Shown in pieces: positions 32,690-44,284 of a DNA stretch of 64,000 nt (position 1 is the first letter of the stretch; the number at the start of each line of letters is the position of its first letter). The notes beneath the pieces are model-generated. The model searched no databases, was not told where the DNA came from, and saw only the letters and a list, made by a program, of their open reading frames with translations. Made by a program: the position numbers and the translations under genes. This stretch comes from Ceriagrion tenellum. Lineage: Eukaryota; Arthropoda; Insecta; Odonata; Coenagrionidae. The stretch covers positions 55,533,848-55,597,847 of the forward strand of contig OY720639.1 of NCBI GenBank assembly GCA_963169105.1, written 5' to 3'.

Positions 32690-32990
32690 GATCTGCGTTT
32701 CCAATGGCCCATGTGGCCCATGGCCCATGATCCAAAAAGTGCCACGCTCCACACGAATGTTTTCACGTACTGCTTCCTCGTTTGTGTAACTATATTCGTA
32801 GAACGCTGTAGTTGCCTTTTCATGGTAAACCCTCTCTTAGCTTGGTCTGTTCCACGCTTAATTTCCATCTTACTTCATCCATCCCACGTGATGATACTTC
32901 CGAGGTCGGTGAAGGAATCCTCTCCCTTTGATATTCATGCCTTTGAGTTGCTCCTGCATTCGGGTTTTATTTTCTTCATACAATGGTTTT
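32690..32990 (-). mobile_element. LINE ORF2 C-terminal fragment, inverted
   Basis: The minus strand reads MEIKRGTDQAKRGFTMKRQL, QRSTNIVTQTRKQYVKTF, VWSVALFGS, then is lost. It is the same LINE type and the same protein region as 32080-32478, in opposite orientation, so the two form a diverged inverted pair around the CR1-like piece. Confidence 0.75.
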
Positions 32991-33200
32991 AGTCTTCTTT
33001 TTATATATTTTCACGTTACATGTGTTCTTGAAATACCTACAGGTTCCACCGTATTTAGTGATTTGAAGATCGCTAAACGTAGTGGGCGGAACATAACTTA
33101 AATATGAGGACAATCAAATATTTAACTGGAGGTTTCAAAATCGGGTCATATTTTCTCCATCTCACCCCCATTTAATGAAGCCATTTATCTATCTATCAAC

Positions 33201-33593
33201 CTAATTCAAAACATTTAATTTATCCATAACGTAGTCAATGTAATATCCGCTCGATTCAAGGGCATGTTGGATGGTCGCGAGTGATTGGATCGCTGGAGGC
33301 AAGTTGGAATATTTCGAAGACCACGAGTCGGCGCTTTCCGTCACGGTGCTGGACATGCCTGAGACCCAGGATGACGCGCTTCGATGTTCTCTTACCTCCA
33401 GAACAAAAAAATCTTGGCCAAACTGAGCTGACCTTGCGGGAATAACAGCGTCGTCGTGAGTCGAGGCATTACGAACGCGTTTGGTGAAGGCATCATGGGC
33501 AAACGCACCTGCCATCGGTGTTTTTTCCTCAACGTTGGTCAACAGAAAACAAGTTTTTGACGTCTTGTGTGGTGATTTCCGAAAGCGCATCAA
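33201..33593 (-). CDS. Open frame of unknown nature, possible exon
   Basis: A 130-codon minus-strand frame of balanced composition, ending HALESSGYYIDYVMDKLN, in a stretch where I see no transposon. No domain, signal peptide or membrane segment is recognisable. It could be a terminal exon of a host gene, part of an unrecognised element, or chance. I have not identified convincing splice sites. Confidence 0.2.
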   Translation of the reverse strand: MMRFRKSPHKTSKTCFLLTNVEEKTPMAGAFAHDAFTKRVRNASTHDDAVIPARSAQFGQDFFVLEVREHRSASSWVSGMSSTVTESADSWSSKYSNLPPAIQSLATIQHALESSGYYIDYVMDKLNVLN

Positions 33594-33723
33594 AGGAGTT
33601 TTTTTACCTTTCTGGGCAACTCGAGGGGTGAAGAGTATGCGAATCGGAATTGGAAAATAAGCCAGCTAAATGATTACATATGGTGAGAAAAATACGTACA
33701 TAACGTTAGCGACACTCTCTTAG

Positions 33724-33890
33724 GTTGGCTGGAGTTATAATTGTGGGTTATTGAGTGCACATTTAATGATTCTTTCGGTTGGTAAATCGAAACAAATACT
33801 GGGACCGTATTTAATTGATGCATATCTGTTTATGCTTTGGAACTCACCATACATATAGCGATGGAAATGAAATATTAACTACTCTTTCCA
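33724..33890 (+). repeat. Repeat R1, 5' part
   Basis: Starts TTAGGTTGGCTGGAG, then TTATTGAGTGCACATTTAAT, a diverged TCGAAACAAATACTGGGACC block, CCATACATATAGCGATGG and ATTAACTACTC. It carries R1 landmarks in order but is highly diverged. Confidence 0.55.
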
Positions 33891-34980
33891 TGTTTTTCCT
33901 CTATTAACCCTTTGAGTAGTGAGTTTTTTTTCGTTCGTCCTGACCCCAGGAGTGGTTTTTTAAATGGAATCACTTCAGATTACAACTTTATTGCCTTGAA
34001 CTCAAGTTTGTGTCATTAGCAATCAATGAAAACAAGAAGATCTTACATTACACAAGCAAAACAAAATAAATTCAACAGTTTTAGTGAGTAAGATCCTAAA
34101 TATTGTGGTATGAGAAGGAAAATATTGACCTAGAACAGGACAAAAACCATCTTTGAATGCATTTATTTCCGTCAATGGAACCAACTACATGTGATATGCT
34201 CGCACTCGAAGCTAAACGTAGTATAATAATGGAATAGATGGCAGGGCTATTCAGAGACACTTAATAGTGATAATTGGGTTCACCAGCCTCCTGGATAGAT
34301 TGAACAACATGTTACGAGTACAATACATCTGAATGGGAGGCGTGAACCTTTACTGCTCCAGCGCAAATGTAAAAGATGTACATGTATGATAATACTCTGG
34401 ATGGCCACGAGGCTCGAGGACGTAAATGAAGGTTCGTACTGCTCTATGGTTAAAGCTTATCATTGATATTTTTCGGTGCGGTATTCGAAATTAAAGCAAG
34501 GACATGTTGTACATATACACGTTATATATAATCAGGTTTATTCGAATATTTTACTCAACGTGGCTGATTGATATTTGTCTGCAACCATAACAGCTCTACG
34601 ATGCGCATGTTTTCATGTTTAGAAGATAATTTCGAAAGAAATCGCCTTTTTGCGAAATATATCTCATGTGCCTTATAAATACGTATCAAAATGGCAGTGC
34701 ATTGCCAAAAAAGCAAATGCTATAACGCAATTTTATCAACTTTCATCTTTAGATTCACCGATGAAAACATGTATGCAAGGTTTATTTATTGCAATTCTGC
34801 TCATCGTAAGAGGAAATCACTCCTACCACCGTATTCCTCTCTCACGAGGATCCTGAATATTTGTAGCGTATTCAAAGTTAAGTATTAGGATAAATCAGTT
34901 CCCTAACTTTATCATCGCGCTTGCCGAGTGCCACTTAAAGAAATCTCGATTCCAGAAAGGTAAATTTCCTGAATATTTTT
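33891..34980 (+). other. Mostly unassigned; possible R1 fragment near 34460
   Basis: TTTTTCGGTGCGGTATTCGA and following sequence near 34460-34520 resembles the middle of R1 (TTTTCGGCGCGGAATACGA). The rest contains no gene or element that I recognise. Confidence 0.35.
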
Positions 34981-34989
34981 CCCATTGGT

Positions 34990-35130
34990 AGATGTAAGTC
35001 CAAGTGTAAGTCAGTAAGTAAGGTCAGTGTAAGTCCAAGGAGTGAAGCGATCAACTGAAAGAATGTGATGTGGACCTGTTGTAAACCAATCTTCTGGACT
35101 GATGACTGCTGACCGAAGATTATAGGAGAA
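34990..35130 (+). mobile_element. Possible LINE 3'-terminal scrap
   Basis: GTAAGTCCAAG/GTAAGTCAGTAAG near-repeats are followed by sequence reading GVKRSTERM and, in another frame, CGPVVNQSSGLMTADRRL-like residues that resemble the last residues of a common LINE ORF2 (compare the WRAVVNQS end at 42.2 kb). Confidence 0.35.
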
Positions 35131-35185
35131 AGTTGATGGATTCTTTACGTGCGAATGTGAAACCTGGTTACATTGGAAAAAATGC

Positions 35186-35935
35186 TCCTCATACGTCTAC
35201 ATCAACGTCATACCCTGCAAGCCACCCAAAGGGTGTGTGGCAGGGGGTGCTTCCACACCAGGCATGCATGAATGATACGGTAGAACACCGAAATTACAAT
35301 GAAACCCGCGTACCACACATGCAAAGCGCCAATTAAAAATCTAATACCCAAGAAACATTCTATCGTCAATCGTTCCAACATGCAAGGGATAAAAAGACTA
35401 CTACTACAGATTCAAAATATCATGCATAAATAAGAACATCAATATTTACATCATGAATAAATAAGAACGTAGAGAAGATAAAGAAAAAGATTTACTGTCT
35501 GCCTAATGTCACTATTTGGACTATTTATAACGACGATTCACAGCTGTTATGGTCTCGAATGGTACGCGGAAAAAAATGACATTTTATACGTATCGGTTCT
35601 ACAATCTATCTCTCTAATTTTATTGGCGCGATCTAATCTGCCGTAGTACGAGGGGGTTAATAGTATGTTTTTTTACGTCGTCAGAGAAATGATTTTCTTG
35701 AAATTTAGTTAGGAGGTTAAGCCTATAATTTAATCTACGCTGTGATAGCGATTCCCATCCTAATTCTTCTAACAGTCCAGACACACTAGCAAACTTATCG
35801 TAGCATCGTTTCACAAACCTAGCTCCTCTTTGCTGTACGCGATCTAACTCTGATATCAACCCCGTTTCACATGGATCCCATACACTAACAGCATAATTCA
35901 GATGAGGCCTAACGATTGAAAAAAGCATCGCATAT
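35186..35935 (-). mobile_element. CR1-b LINE, 5' truncated
   Basis: 3' end with ATCAACGTCATACCCTGCAA and the hairpin CAAGCCACCCAAAGGGTGTG, then a 3' UTR (CACCAGGCATGCATGAATGA) shared with 51.1 and 60.9 kb. The coding part (35620-35928, minus) contains IVRPHLNYAVSVWDPCE, RVQQRGARFVKRCYDK, LLEELGWESLSQRRLNYR and NLLTKFQENHFSDDV. It stops before FFPRTIR because of a frame break in the 35530-35620 interval, where that motif is still visible in another frame. Confidence 0.9.
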
Positions 35936-38900
35936 CAGCTCATAGCATCGCTCATTCGCGCAATTTGTCCATAAATTTGTCATGAATATAGTGATTTTTG
36001 GCGGCTATTCAATTTTTTACTCGTGTAGATTCTCCGTCTTCGATGCCGAGGAAAGGCCGCTTTTATAACATGTTTTTTTCGACACATTAATTACGCAAAT
36101 CATCCATTCAGTATTTTCGTATACAGTAGGTTCGAATAAAAGGATTGTTTCACTTTTTTTGTATTTTCCGCGCTATTTAATGATACGCAGTACTAGTTTT
36201 ATCGAGTATGAGCTCCACAATGCTAAGCCGGAATGCATCACTTTCAAGGTAAGTGAACAGAAAATGGAGTGTAGCACAAAGCAATCTTTTGATTGAAGGC
36301 TGCTTAATGTAGAAGGGCTTAGTCACGCGAGCTCCTTGACACCTTCGGCGATATGCTGCGAACAGCCCTTTGCATCTCGGGCTTGCGTCACTATGCGGCG
36401 ACCTTGGCAGCGGTCTTTAACACCTCAGTTATCCCGTCGTCCATGAATCTTTTCATTCATGCACACATGTACTACTCTCACAAACCGCTCATTGTTCACT
36501 GTCGTTCGATTTTCTCCTGCGTGCCCGAGACTAGATTGGTGACTCAGGCCATTCATCGGCTGTAAATCAGGGAGGCAATTCAGTGTAAATTATCTTGGGA
36601 AAGCGTTCTCTTTTATCGGTAATCGAATTCGAGGCGAGTTATTTCTCCGAAGACGTAACAAAAAACGAGTTGTCGGTTGGTAGACGCAAGGCAGAAATGG
36701 AACTTCTCCGTATCGGGCCAGAATCTACGGTGGTAAAGAAATATTTTCGTTTATAATAAAGTATGAAACAATAGATCTTAATTTATCTCCTAAAATTGGT
36801 CTAATATCTTTCCCGCCAACGCATTTATCCTAGAATTACTGAATCTTAGTTTATAAACGAATCTGACTACTCGTAGTCCTAAACTTGGAAGAGAGGGTAA
36901 ATGTCTAAATCATACGCTTTAATGAATATTTCGCAGTAAGGAGATCACTGCGTAAATATCGGACGCAAGGAAATGAAAACATAATCTGTAAGACGCATTT
37001 AAGTACAATGCTTGCCGTTGACGGTGTATTATTCTTATTTAAATGAGCGAAGTAGTATTGATCGGCAGGGAAATTTTTCGTTTCTTCCATTTAATCCCAT
37101 CGAAACACGAAATTCCGTCGATGCTAAAAATATGGAGACTTTGACCGAGTTCTCGATTTTTTCCCCGACTCACTGGGTAATTGGGAACATTTCAGTTTTT
37201 TCCCTCTTGGCATTGAGCACTTAAGATTCACATATCGAATCTTCTGTCCATACATCCAGAAAAAAACTAACTCTATTCAATAATATTACTCTCAATATCG
37301 TATTAGGTCACTTATCAATCATGCTCATCGTGCTTTTGGTTACGTTTCCTACTGATTTTAATGTCTATATCAAACAAAAATGAGATAACTCTTAACGATG
37401 GGTGATCCCTCAATTCAGAAAAAATGACTCCTCTCTCAATAGCTGTTTTAGTTCGCCACGATTTCATGTATATTACCAGACGAGACGGCCATAAAATTGT
37501 TAGTATTTTTTCATTTTCATGCTCAGTGATTCATGACGATAAATTCCCATGGTCAATGACTCAGCCAAACTGTTGGTATGTCACCCGGAGAAAGGCATAA
37601 GTCCACACAATAGTTTTCGTATGACTCGGGAGTTATCTGAGTAAACTGGTGATTCACTGGCGCGAATTGCTGTCGTCTCACTTATAACATATTGACACAG
37701 TGGTTGTGTTTCCTTACTACCGAGTCCCTAACTCGCTTGGTTTTGCTACTCCGGTGTTCAGTTATCACTCTTTTCTCTGATTTAGGCATCATATTATGGA
37801 AGCCAGAAAAGCTGCTGATTGAAAAAAATATTCGTATTGGGTCAAGAGCTGAAATCAATATGCGATATGCTGGAAATCTTCGCTCTTAGTAGAACGTATT
37901 GTATTTTCGCGAGGTTGTTCTCGAGGTTGATTTTGTTGCGCTGTAAATTGGAATATGAGTGTGTATTATTGTATTTTTTAAGGAAACAGGTATATAACTG
38001 ACCCTGTCTGTATTGATTAACGTGCTCGCCAAGGACTCCTCCGAAATAATTCAAATCGATGAGAAGACTGACGTTTTTATGGAATAAAAATGAAAAATTT
38101 TGCATAGCGTTTTTGCTATATAAGTGAACAAAACATTGAAGCTTTTTTTCCGGAATAAAATTGGGGGCGATATCTTTGTTTTATTTTAAAAGTACTCTTT
38201 GTGTAAATTACATGGAATTTACAAAAAATGTACAAATTCAACAGCTACCATTTAAAAGCAAACTCATATAAAAGCAATATAATATAAATCTTTTTAAATC
38301 CATATTTAATCAACTTTACAACTTTATGGTCCTACTAAGCCATTTGTGGATTATCAGCTGGTGCCTTTTATAATTTTTCAACGTGTTTTTAGTTAACACT
38401 AGCAAAAAATTAGCACAAAATACTATGCATAAATAACACCAAAGAATTTACGAAATAAACTAACATAATTTATGTGCATAACAACCATTCGCGGATAATA
38501 CCTAGTTCAACTAAATTTTTTTTGCTACATTGAGACGACAAAATTTAATGACCTGTCGGAAATGAAGGGAAAAATACGCAGTCATGAGGCTTTTATTAGC
38601 GTTAACGTCAGCTATTCCCTTTGTTAATATTATAATATCGAGGGGCCGTTACTAATGTTTGCAAAATACAAATATTGTTTAAAAGTTCTGCGTTGTGAAC
38701 GGAAGCTACGAGGTTGCTATGCGAATGTAACATATGGCTTAATTGAGTTTGAGTTGTTAAGTTTTTCAGTACACTATTTACCCGAGTCGGAAATGGTAAT
38801 GTGGGGATTCTTCCAGATATATGCGATGCTACGTACACGAAAAAATGACACAGACCATCCAAATCAGTTCTGCTTTTTTTCTCAAACATTAGTGTACCCC

Positions 38901-39025
38901 TCACCCTATCCCCCCGTTTATTGGAAATTTTGTGTCTAATAGATATACCTATCTCTGTCAAATATTTTGACGGTAAAAAGTATTTATTTATAAATTTAAA
39001 ATATTGCTTTCCTTTCATCGCTCTA
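35936..39025. other. Three kilobases without a recognised element
   Basis: This is the longest interval in the window free of repeats that I can identify. 36300-36700 has a more balanced base composition and several CpGs, with a 70-codon frame at 36353-36565 (plus) that has no motif. I cannot say whether it holds an exon or regulatory sequence. Confidence 0.35.
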
Positions 39026-39594
39026 CGGTCGGATTCAAATATATTGCAAAGAATCGAGCGACGCCACTTACGATTCTCAAGGAAATTGAGTTTCACTTAC
39101 GGCGCTGTTATTCTTTGCTACGCAACGCTATCAATTCATGTTTATTTGCACGTATTCAACTGGTAATAGTTGACCAATTTCCTATATTGTGCTAATTTGT
39201 TATTACACTTTCGTTGTGGTTTGGATTTACGATTTGAGGATGGATAATTTTTATTTATTAATCACAACTGTTACTCTAACTGATAGATTACGTAGTATTT
39301 GCCGTAGGTATATTGTATGCCAGGAACGATCTGTGTTTAATAATAAAGTTTGGTATTTCAATTAATCAATACGTCTCAGCATGTCATTGTTATTCGAGCT
39401 GATCATATTATGTAATAACAAGTTAGCCCAAAACAAGCAATTGCTCAACTGTTACAATTTAAATGTGTGCAAATTAACAGCTGAATGGATAGCGTTGCAT
39501 AGCAAAGAATAACAGCGCCGTAAGTGAAACTCGATGTCCTTGAGAAGCGAAAGTGGCGCCGCTCGATTCTTTGCAATACATTTGAATCCGACTG
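39026..39594. mobile_element. Long-TIR MITE, mariner-type TA target
   Basis: Inverted repeats of about 165 bp (39026-39190 and 39430-39594) start CRGTCGGATTCAAA and include TTGCAAAGAATCGAGC, GAGTTTCACTTACGGCGC and TTATTCTTTGCTA. Each end is flanked by TA. The 240-bp centre has no transposase. Arms differ by scattered substitutions, so it is not recent. The frames over it come from the arms. Confidence 0.8.
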
Positions 39595-39610
39595 TACATT
39601 ACGCGTACGA

Positions 39611-40334
39611 CAGTGGTTCCCAACCATCATTTATCCGGAATCCCTAAAAATTTGTAAAAATATTCTCGCACATCTTTATTTCAGAATAAAAGCGAAGAAA
39701 ACGAAAACAATATTGTTTAATCATTTATTAGTAATAGGCATACAATAATAAAACATATGGAAAAAAAGAAAAACACTAAAACAGTTTTTAAGTTGCTTGA
39801 CCCTACGACAAATTAAATACTCATCCATGCGCAAAATGCCTTTAAAATCATGAACAATATTCAAATATTCATTACCCAATTTTAATAAAATAACTTTATG
39901 TACCTGCTTATTGTCTCTTAAGGCTTTTTTCAAAGCATGGAACTTTATCAAATCGATTATATCTACTTTTATCTTGAATACAAATGATAGAACTCTGAAT
40001 ATGGACAGAATGTGAAACTTGGAATCCTCATTGAAAATAAGTATTTCACTTTTCCACGCTTATTTATTGTAATCGTGCTACGCGTTTCGCAGCTTGCTGC
40101 ATCTTAAGGTACAATTGTTTATCTGTTATTTATGGATCGCTACGATAGTAACCTATCGCTAAGAAGGCGAGGGGGTGTGGAGAGCAAACTAATTAAGTAC
40201 AATACATATTTTCCACATGGATTCGGATACAAAATACCTCCACAAAGTGACGCCTGAAGTTGTAAAGTTTAAAAACTGAGACGTTATCTCACAATCCCTC
40301 AAGGGGTGTTAGCGCTCCTGGTTGGGAAACCCTG
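39611..40334. mobile_element. Non-autonomous hAT element
   Basis: Starts CAGTGGTTCCCAACC and ends GGTTGGGAAACCCTG. Flanking 8-mers GCGTACGA (39603-39610) and GCATGCGA (40335-40342) match at 6 of 8, fitting an aged hAT target duplication. The interior carries a PLE-type hammerhead-like end at 40074-40113 but no transposase frame. Confidence 0.75.
40074..40113 (-). ncRNA. Hammerhead-like motif inside hAT, core mutated
   Basis: Read on the minus strand: CTTAAGA in place of CTGANGA (G5 to T), one extra T, stem II GCAGC-AA-GCTGC, intact GAAA, self-complementary stem III ACGCGT, A17, then GCACG as stem I. The downstream sequence (TTACAATAAATAAG, GTGG) resembles that following the other PLE-type ends. 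Loss of G5 should abolish cleavage. Confidence 0.5.
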
Positions 40335-40342
40335 GCATGCGA

Positions 40343-41094
40343 CATTAATACCGGATGCAGGATATCATTCCTTGTGTTACTTTCCCTTCCTAGCAGTCAA
40401 CCCACAACCCTGTCACAACGTCCCCTAGTGAAGGAGTCATGCTTCCAAATGTATATCTTGCAACAACCTGCAGCCTCTCAAGGAGCCAAAGTAAACAAAT
40501 AAACACGTGAAAACTTGAGTCCGTCCCTCCCCCCTGCCTTCCGGCTGCGAGTCGTGTTTAGACGGATGAATTCCAGCCGATGTATCTCTTCTCCTGTTCC
40601 CTCCCCCATCTAAGGGAGGATGGCCTTCGGCGTATTTTAACTCCACGTTTCACCCTGCGCGTCGTGTGGAAGGAGACGTTTGACCTCCGGCCATATCTCT
40701 GTCATCGTGAATCGATACTGTGTGTTACGTACCCATGATGAAAAGAAATTACAAAGTACAATTCCACTTAGGTTCTTTATTCCACCAATCGATTAATATA
40801 AGAAATTAAAAATAATTTATTACTCAAAAGTTTCGGTACATTGCTGTGTACAAATATCAATGAGCTATAGGCAGCCTCAAAGGTCATAGACTTGTGTGGA
40901 GTCTGCCCTCCACAAATCAAATTCATTGCAGGCATTAAACGAGAATACTTTCAAACGCATGTATAATAATAACAAATACGATTTCATTTTAGCTCAATTG
41001 TGAACATGAGAAGCAGGGACAATAATAATAATTTATCTTGCTTACATTCGTATAAAGAACTAATTTTTACTGGTTAAAGCATCGGGTACATGTA
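40343..41094. other. Unassigned sequence
   Basis: No gene or element recognised. Confidence 0.4.
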
Positions 41095-41880
41095 CATACA
41101 TCTACATCTACATCTACATACTACCCCGCAAGCCGCCTCAAAAGGCGTGTGGCGGGGGGTGTTAGGACACCAGCCGTCAACAAAACAAAAAAAAATCAAA
41201 GTTCCGCCTAGCATTTATTAAAGTCCTTAATTGTTCGGGGGAAAAACGAATTCCCATACCTATCCGTTCGGCAAAATATCTCCCTTAATTTATCGATTCG
41301 GTCGGACCTGGAAATATAATGTGGTTCTAATATGATGTTCTCCGTGTCGCTCTGAAAGATATTCATTCTCAATTGCTCAAGCAATCTAAGCCTAGCGCGT
41401 AGCCTCCGAGTCTCTAGCGGCTCCCACCCTAAATCGTTCAAAATCTGTGTAACGCTTTCTGTACGGCCGTAGCAGTTTTTCACGAATCGCGCAGCTTTCC
41501 TTTGTATTTTATCAAGTTCATGGACTAGGTCTTTCTCCGCCGGATCCCATATGCTCGCTGCATATTCAAGGTGTGGCCGGACGAGTGCGAAATAGCACCT
41601 CTCTTTCACTTTATCATCCGATAATCTTCCCACAACACGCTTGACAAATCCTAACTTCTTCAGGGCTCTGCCACAAATATTTCTTATATGTGTCCCCCAC
41701 GATAGGTTCGAAGTTATCGTAACTCCCAGGTATTTCACTTCATCTGTCGCATTTATGCTAACGCCATCCACAACATATACATGGGGATAGTTGGACGACC
41801 TACGCAAGAAATGCACCGCCGTGCATTTGCTCAGATTAAGTTCTAGTCCCCACTCTTTGCTCCACGCATACATTATACAT
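41095..41880 (-). mobile_element. CR1-c LINE, 5' truncated, coding frame open
   Basis: This is the best-preserved LINE coding remnant. ATCTAC tail (41097-41118), hairpin with outer stem CCCCGC/GCGGGG, then 224 uninterrupted codons on the minus strand (41208-41880): YAWSKEWGLELNLSKCTAVH, DEVKYLGVTITSNLSWGTHI, YFALVRPHLEYAASIWDP, RKAARFVKNCYG, RLRLLEQLRMNIFQSDTENI and YGNSFFPRTIKDFNKC. The catalytic reverse-transcriptase part is missing. Retention of the frame implies a recent insertion relative to its neighbours. Confidence 0.9.
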
Positions 41881-42004
41881 CTAGTATAAAACATAAATAC
41901 TGTTACGTGCCAATATCCATTCCTTTGAAAATTGAAAAAAATTCTTATTGTTTTTATACTTTTAATGGATTCAGATAAGGCGTTAAATACTTCAGGATCT
42001 TTTT

Positions 42005-42117
42005 CCAAACATTGCATTTTTAACAAATGATGTGGTACGAAGTCACTCGCACGGGTGCATATACACCAGGGTTGAAATTCGCTATGAAAAAATCATTTGC
42101 CTTGACCGGGATTCGAA
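42005..42117 (-). mobile_element. SINE-like repeat with tRNA-like B box
   Basis: On the minus strand: CCGGGTTCGAATCCCGGTCA (B box GGTTCGAATCC), then AAGGCAAATGATTTTTTCAT, AGCGAATTTCAACCCTGG and TGCGAGTGACTTCGTACCAC. The same unit in two orientations forms the palindrome at 17.43-17.52 kb. No clear A box is left upstream of the B box. Confidence 0.6.
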
Positions 42118-42280
42118 CCCGGATATAGACCCAGGAATAATTTCATGGACCAAATAAAGAGGAAAGTACATAGGAAGAGATACCATTAGGTATGGGAGCT
42201 GGCATTAGATAGGGAAGGTTGGAGGGCTGTAGTCAACCAATCTTAGGATTGAACTACCAATGAATGATGAATGTTTGCTA
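42118..42280 (+). mobile_element. LINE 3'-terminal coding scrap
   Basis: The plus strand reads RPRNNFMDQIKRKVHRKRYH, stop, VWELALDREGWRAVVNQS, stop. The DQI-K...YxxVxELAxDRExWRAVVNQS ending is the common C-terminus of the LINE type seen at 15.6 and 32.1 kb. An AATGAATGATGAATG tail follows. Confidence 0.7.
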
Positions 42281-42785
42281 GACTCCGAAACTGGATAGTT
42301 CTTTCCATTTGAAGTTTAATTTATTCTTGGGCACATAATCTCACCAATAAATCAAATTATATTATCCATGTAATAGTTCATATTGACCATCGTTTAACAT
42401 TTTTTAAGGATGACATAATAACACATTGCGCTTATGAAACACAATACGCTAAGCTTATATGATCATCATTTCCTGGAACAGGTATAGACACAACGGACGA
42501 CCGAGTATGAGATAGCGTTAAAGGAAATTGGCTGTCATCCAAACAGCGACCGCCTGATCCTAGATTATATGATCCAAACAGCACCGCCTTTTGATGGCGG
42601 TGATGGCTTTGATCTTGGGGGCGAAAAGTAACAAGGCGGCGGCTAGAGAGCGCTTAAGGGAGGATCCTGATTGAACGGAACAATACTTAATTATGTCTTG
42701 GGATGAATAAACTACTGCGCATGTGATAGAAACAATAAAATCATAATTATACTAACGTAATATTTGATATAATAATAAGAACTTT
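42281..42785. other. Unassigned sequence
   Basis: No gene or element recognised. Confidence 0.4.
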
Positions 42786-42789
42786 GTAA

Positions 42790-44065
42790 TATTCCACACT
42801 GTTTTATTACTAATAAACAAGCCTAACCGGTTTCCATGTAAACACATCATCATCAGAGGCAGAATACAGCGTACAGAGGTAGTGGCTTGAGATATATACA
42901 GGGTACCTCACGGGGAAGGAAGTACGGAGGAGGTTGGGAGGGGGGGAGGATATTAGTAGAGGGGCGAGGGTTAACAAAGCGAGGACACGGGAAATGTAAA
43001 ACCAATAGCGTCAAGAGTTAAAAGAGGAAGGGAGAGGCACAGTAAAAATGGGCGACAATTTGTCCGGAATAAAATCATTTAAAACCCTATGATTAGATTT
43101 TTTAAAGGCTTAAACAATTTCAAAATTTTCTACAGAATCCAATTTGGCACCTTTGTTACAAAAGTATAAAATATTAGGATTAAAATTAGAAATGTGACCG
43201 TGGTCAAACAGATGCTTAGCAAACACAGAGCTGTTGTCATGATTTAAAAAACATTTTAAATATTCGGAAAATCCTTGTTTTAAATTTTCGGCCAGTTTGA
43301 CCGACGTAAAAACAATTGCATCCAAGAGAATCACACTTCAGGGAGTACACCCCGCTTCTCTCCGAATTGTCATAGGGAGCTTTAGAGTTAAAAAGGAGTT
43401 AACCGATATTCACAGGATTATAAAAGCATAGTTTAAAAATGTCCTTAGGCAGCACTCGGCTAAGTTTGTAACTTGGTTGATGAATGGTAACTTGCACACC
43501 ATCTCCTAGGTTTGTCCGGGGGAATGGGGGTGAGGAGAGTGGAACTCGATCTGGCTTTTTTGCGTAAATGATGTAATAACAACTTTTCAATAAGGTCTTC
43601 TTTGTAGCCATTCCGTGAGGCGATACGTTTAATGACATTGAGTTCTTTTGAAAACTCACGGTCACTTAGAGGGATGTTGATGAGACGGTGTAGGAGAGAA
43701 TGGAATGCCGCGAGTTTGTGGCGATTGTGGTGGTTTGAATCGCTGGGGATGATAACATCGCTGAAGGACTGTTTATTGAAAATGGAAAATGAGTGATTAT
43801 TCTCCGAAATGGAGATGGTCAGGTCTAAAGAGTTGATTTTCTTACCACCTCTTTCCACAGAAAAGGAAATTGAAGGATGGAGGGAGTTTAGCAACACAAG
43901 GAAACTATCTAATTGACGCTCTGTCCCAGTCCAGAGGCAAACAACATCATCCACGTATCTGAAATAATAAAATATGTGCTTTAATAGTGGGCTATTTGAG
44001 GAAAATAATTTTTTCTCTAAGTTATCCATGAAAATATCAGCCAGAATAGGCGATAATGGGGGGAA
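42790..44065 (-). mobile_element. Penelope-like retroelement, 5' truncated
   Basis: The minus strand begins SPILADIFMDNLEKKLF near 44060, then YFRYVDDVVCLWTG (catalytic YVDD at 43946-43957), INSLDLTISI, VIIPSDSNHHNRHKLAAFHS, LLHRLINIPLSDREF and NGYKEDLIEKLL, the PLE reverse-transcriptase thumb. After a frameshift near 43500 come LSRVLPKDIFKLCF, an in-frame stop at 43399-43401, and the GIY-YIG nuclease start GVYSLKCD ... FYVGQTGRKFKTR (43273-43352). After another frameshift comes SSVFAKHLFDHGHIS. The G-rich 3' UTR (42900-43090) leads to a hammerhead-like end. At least two frameshifts and a stop make it inactive. Confidence 0.9.
42821..42860 (-). ncRNA. PLE hammerhead motif
   Basis: On the minus strand: stem I GCCT (42860-42857), core CTGATGA (42856-42850), extra T, stem II GATGT-GTTT-ACATG with a G-G clash at the closing pair, GAAA (42834-42831), self-complementary stem III ACCGGT, U17, then stem I AGGC (42824-42821). 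Predicted cleavage is between 42825 and 42824. It sits at the 3' end of the PLE at 42.8-44.1 kb, where hammerheads are expected in this class. The closing mismatch (C11.1 to G) may impair it. Confidence 0.65.
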
Positions 44066-44284
44066 TAGGCGATATGTTCATAAGTTTTAAAATTACTTAT
44101 AATCATAGTTACTCAGAAGTATTAAAAGTTAGTACAAGATGTGAAAGACAGATGTCTCTGCAATACATGTTCCGCCAGAGTAATCTACTTGCCGGCCCAA
44201 CAACTATATTCCGCTTCCTATGTTTCCTCCAAACTGTAGGTAACTATACTCTTGTGTGGGTTTTGGGTCTATTTCGTGATCAAA

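Noticed and set aside
41208..42026. 272-codon frame as a complete gene
   Set aside because: Only codons encoded by 41208-41880 belong to the LINE. The first ~48 residues come from flanking DNA joined at the truncation point.
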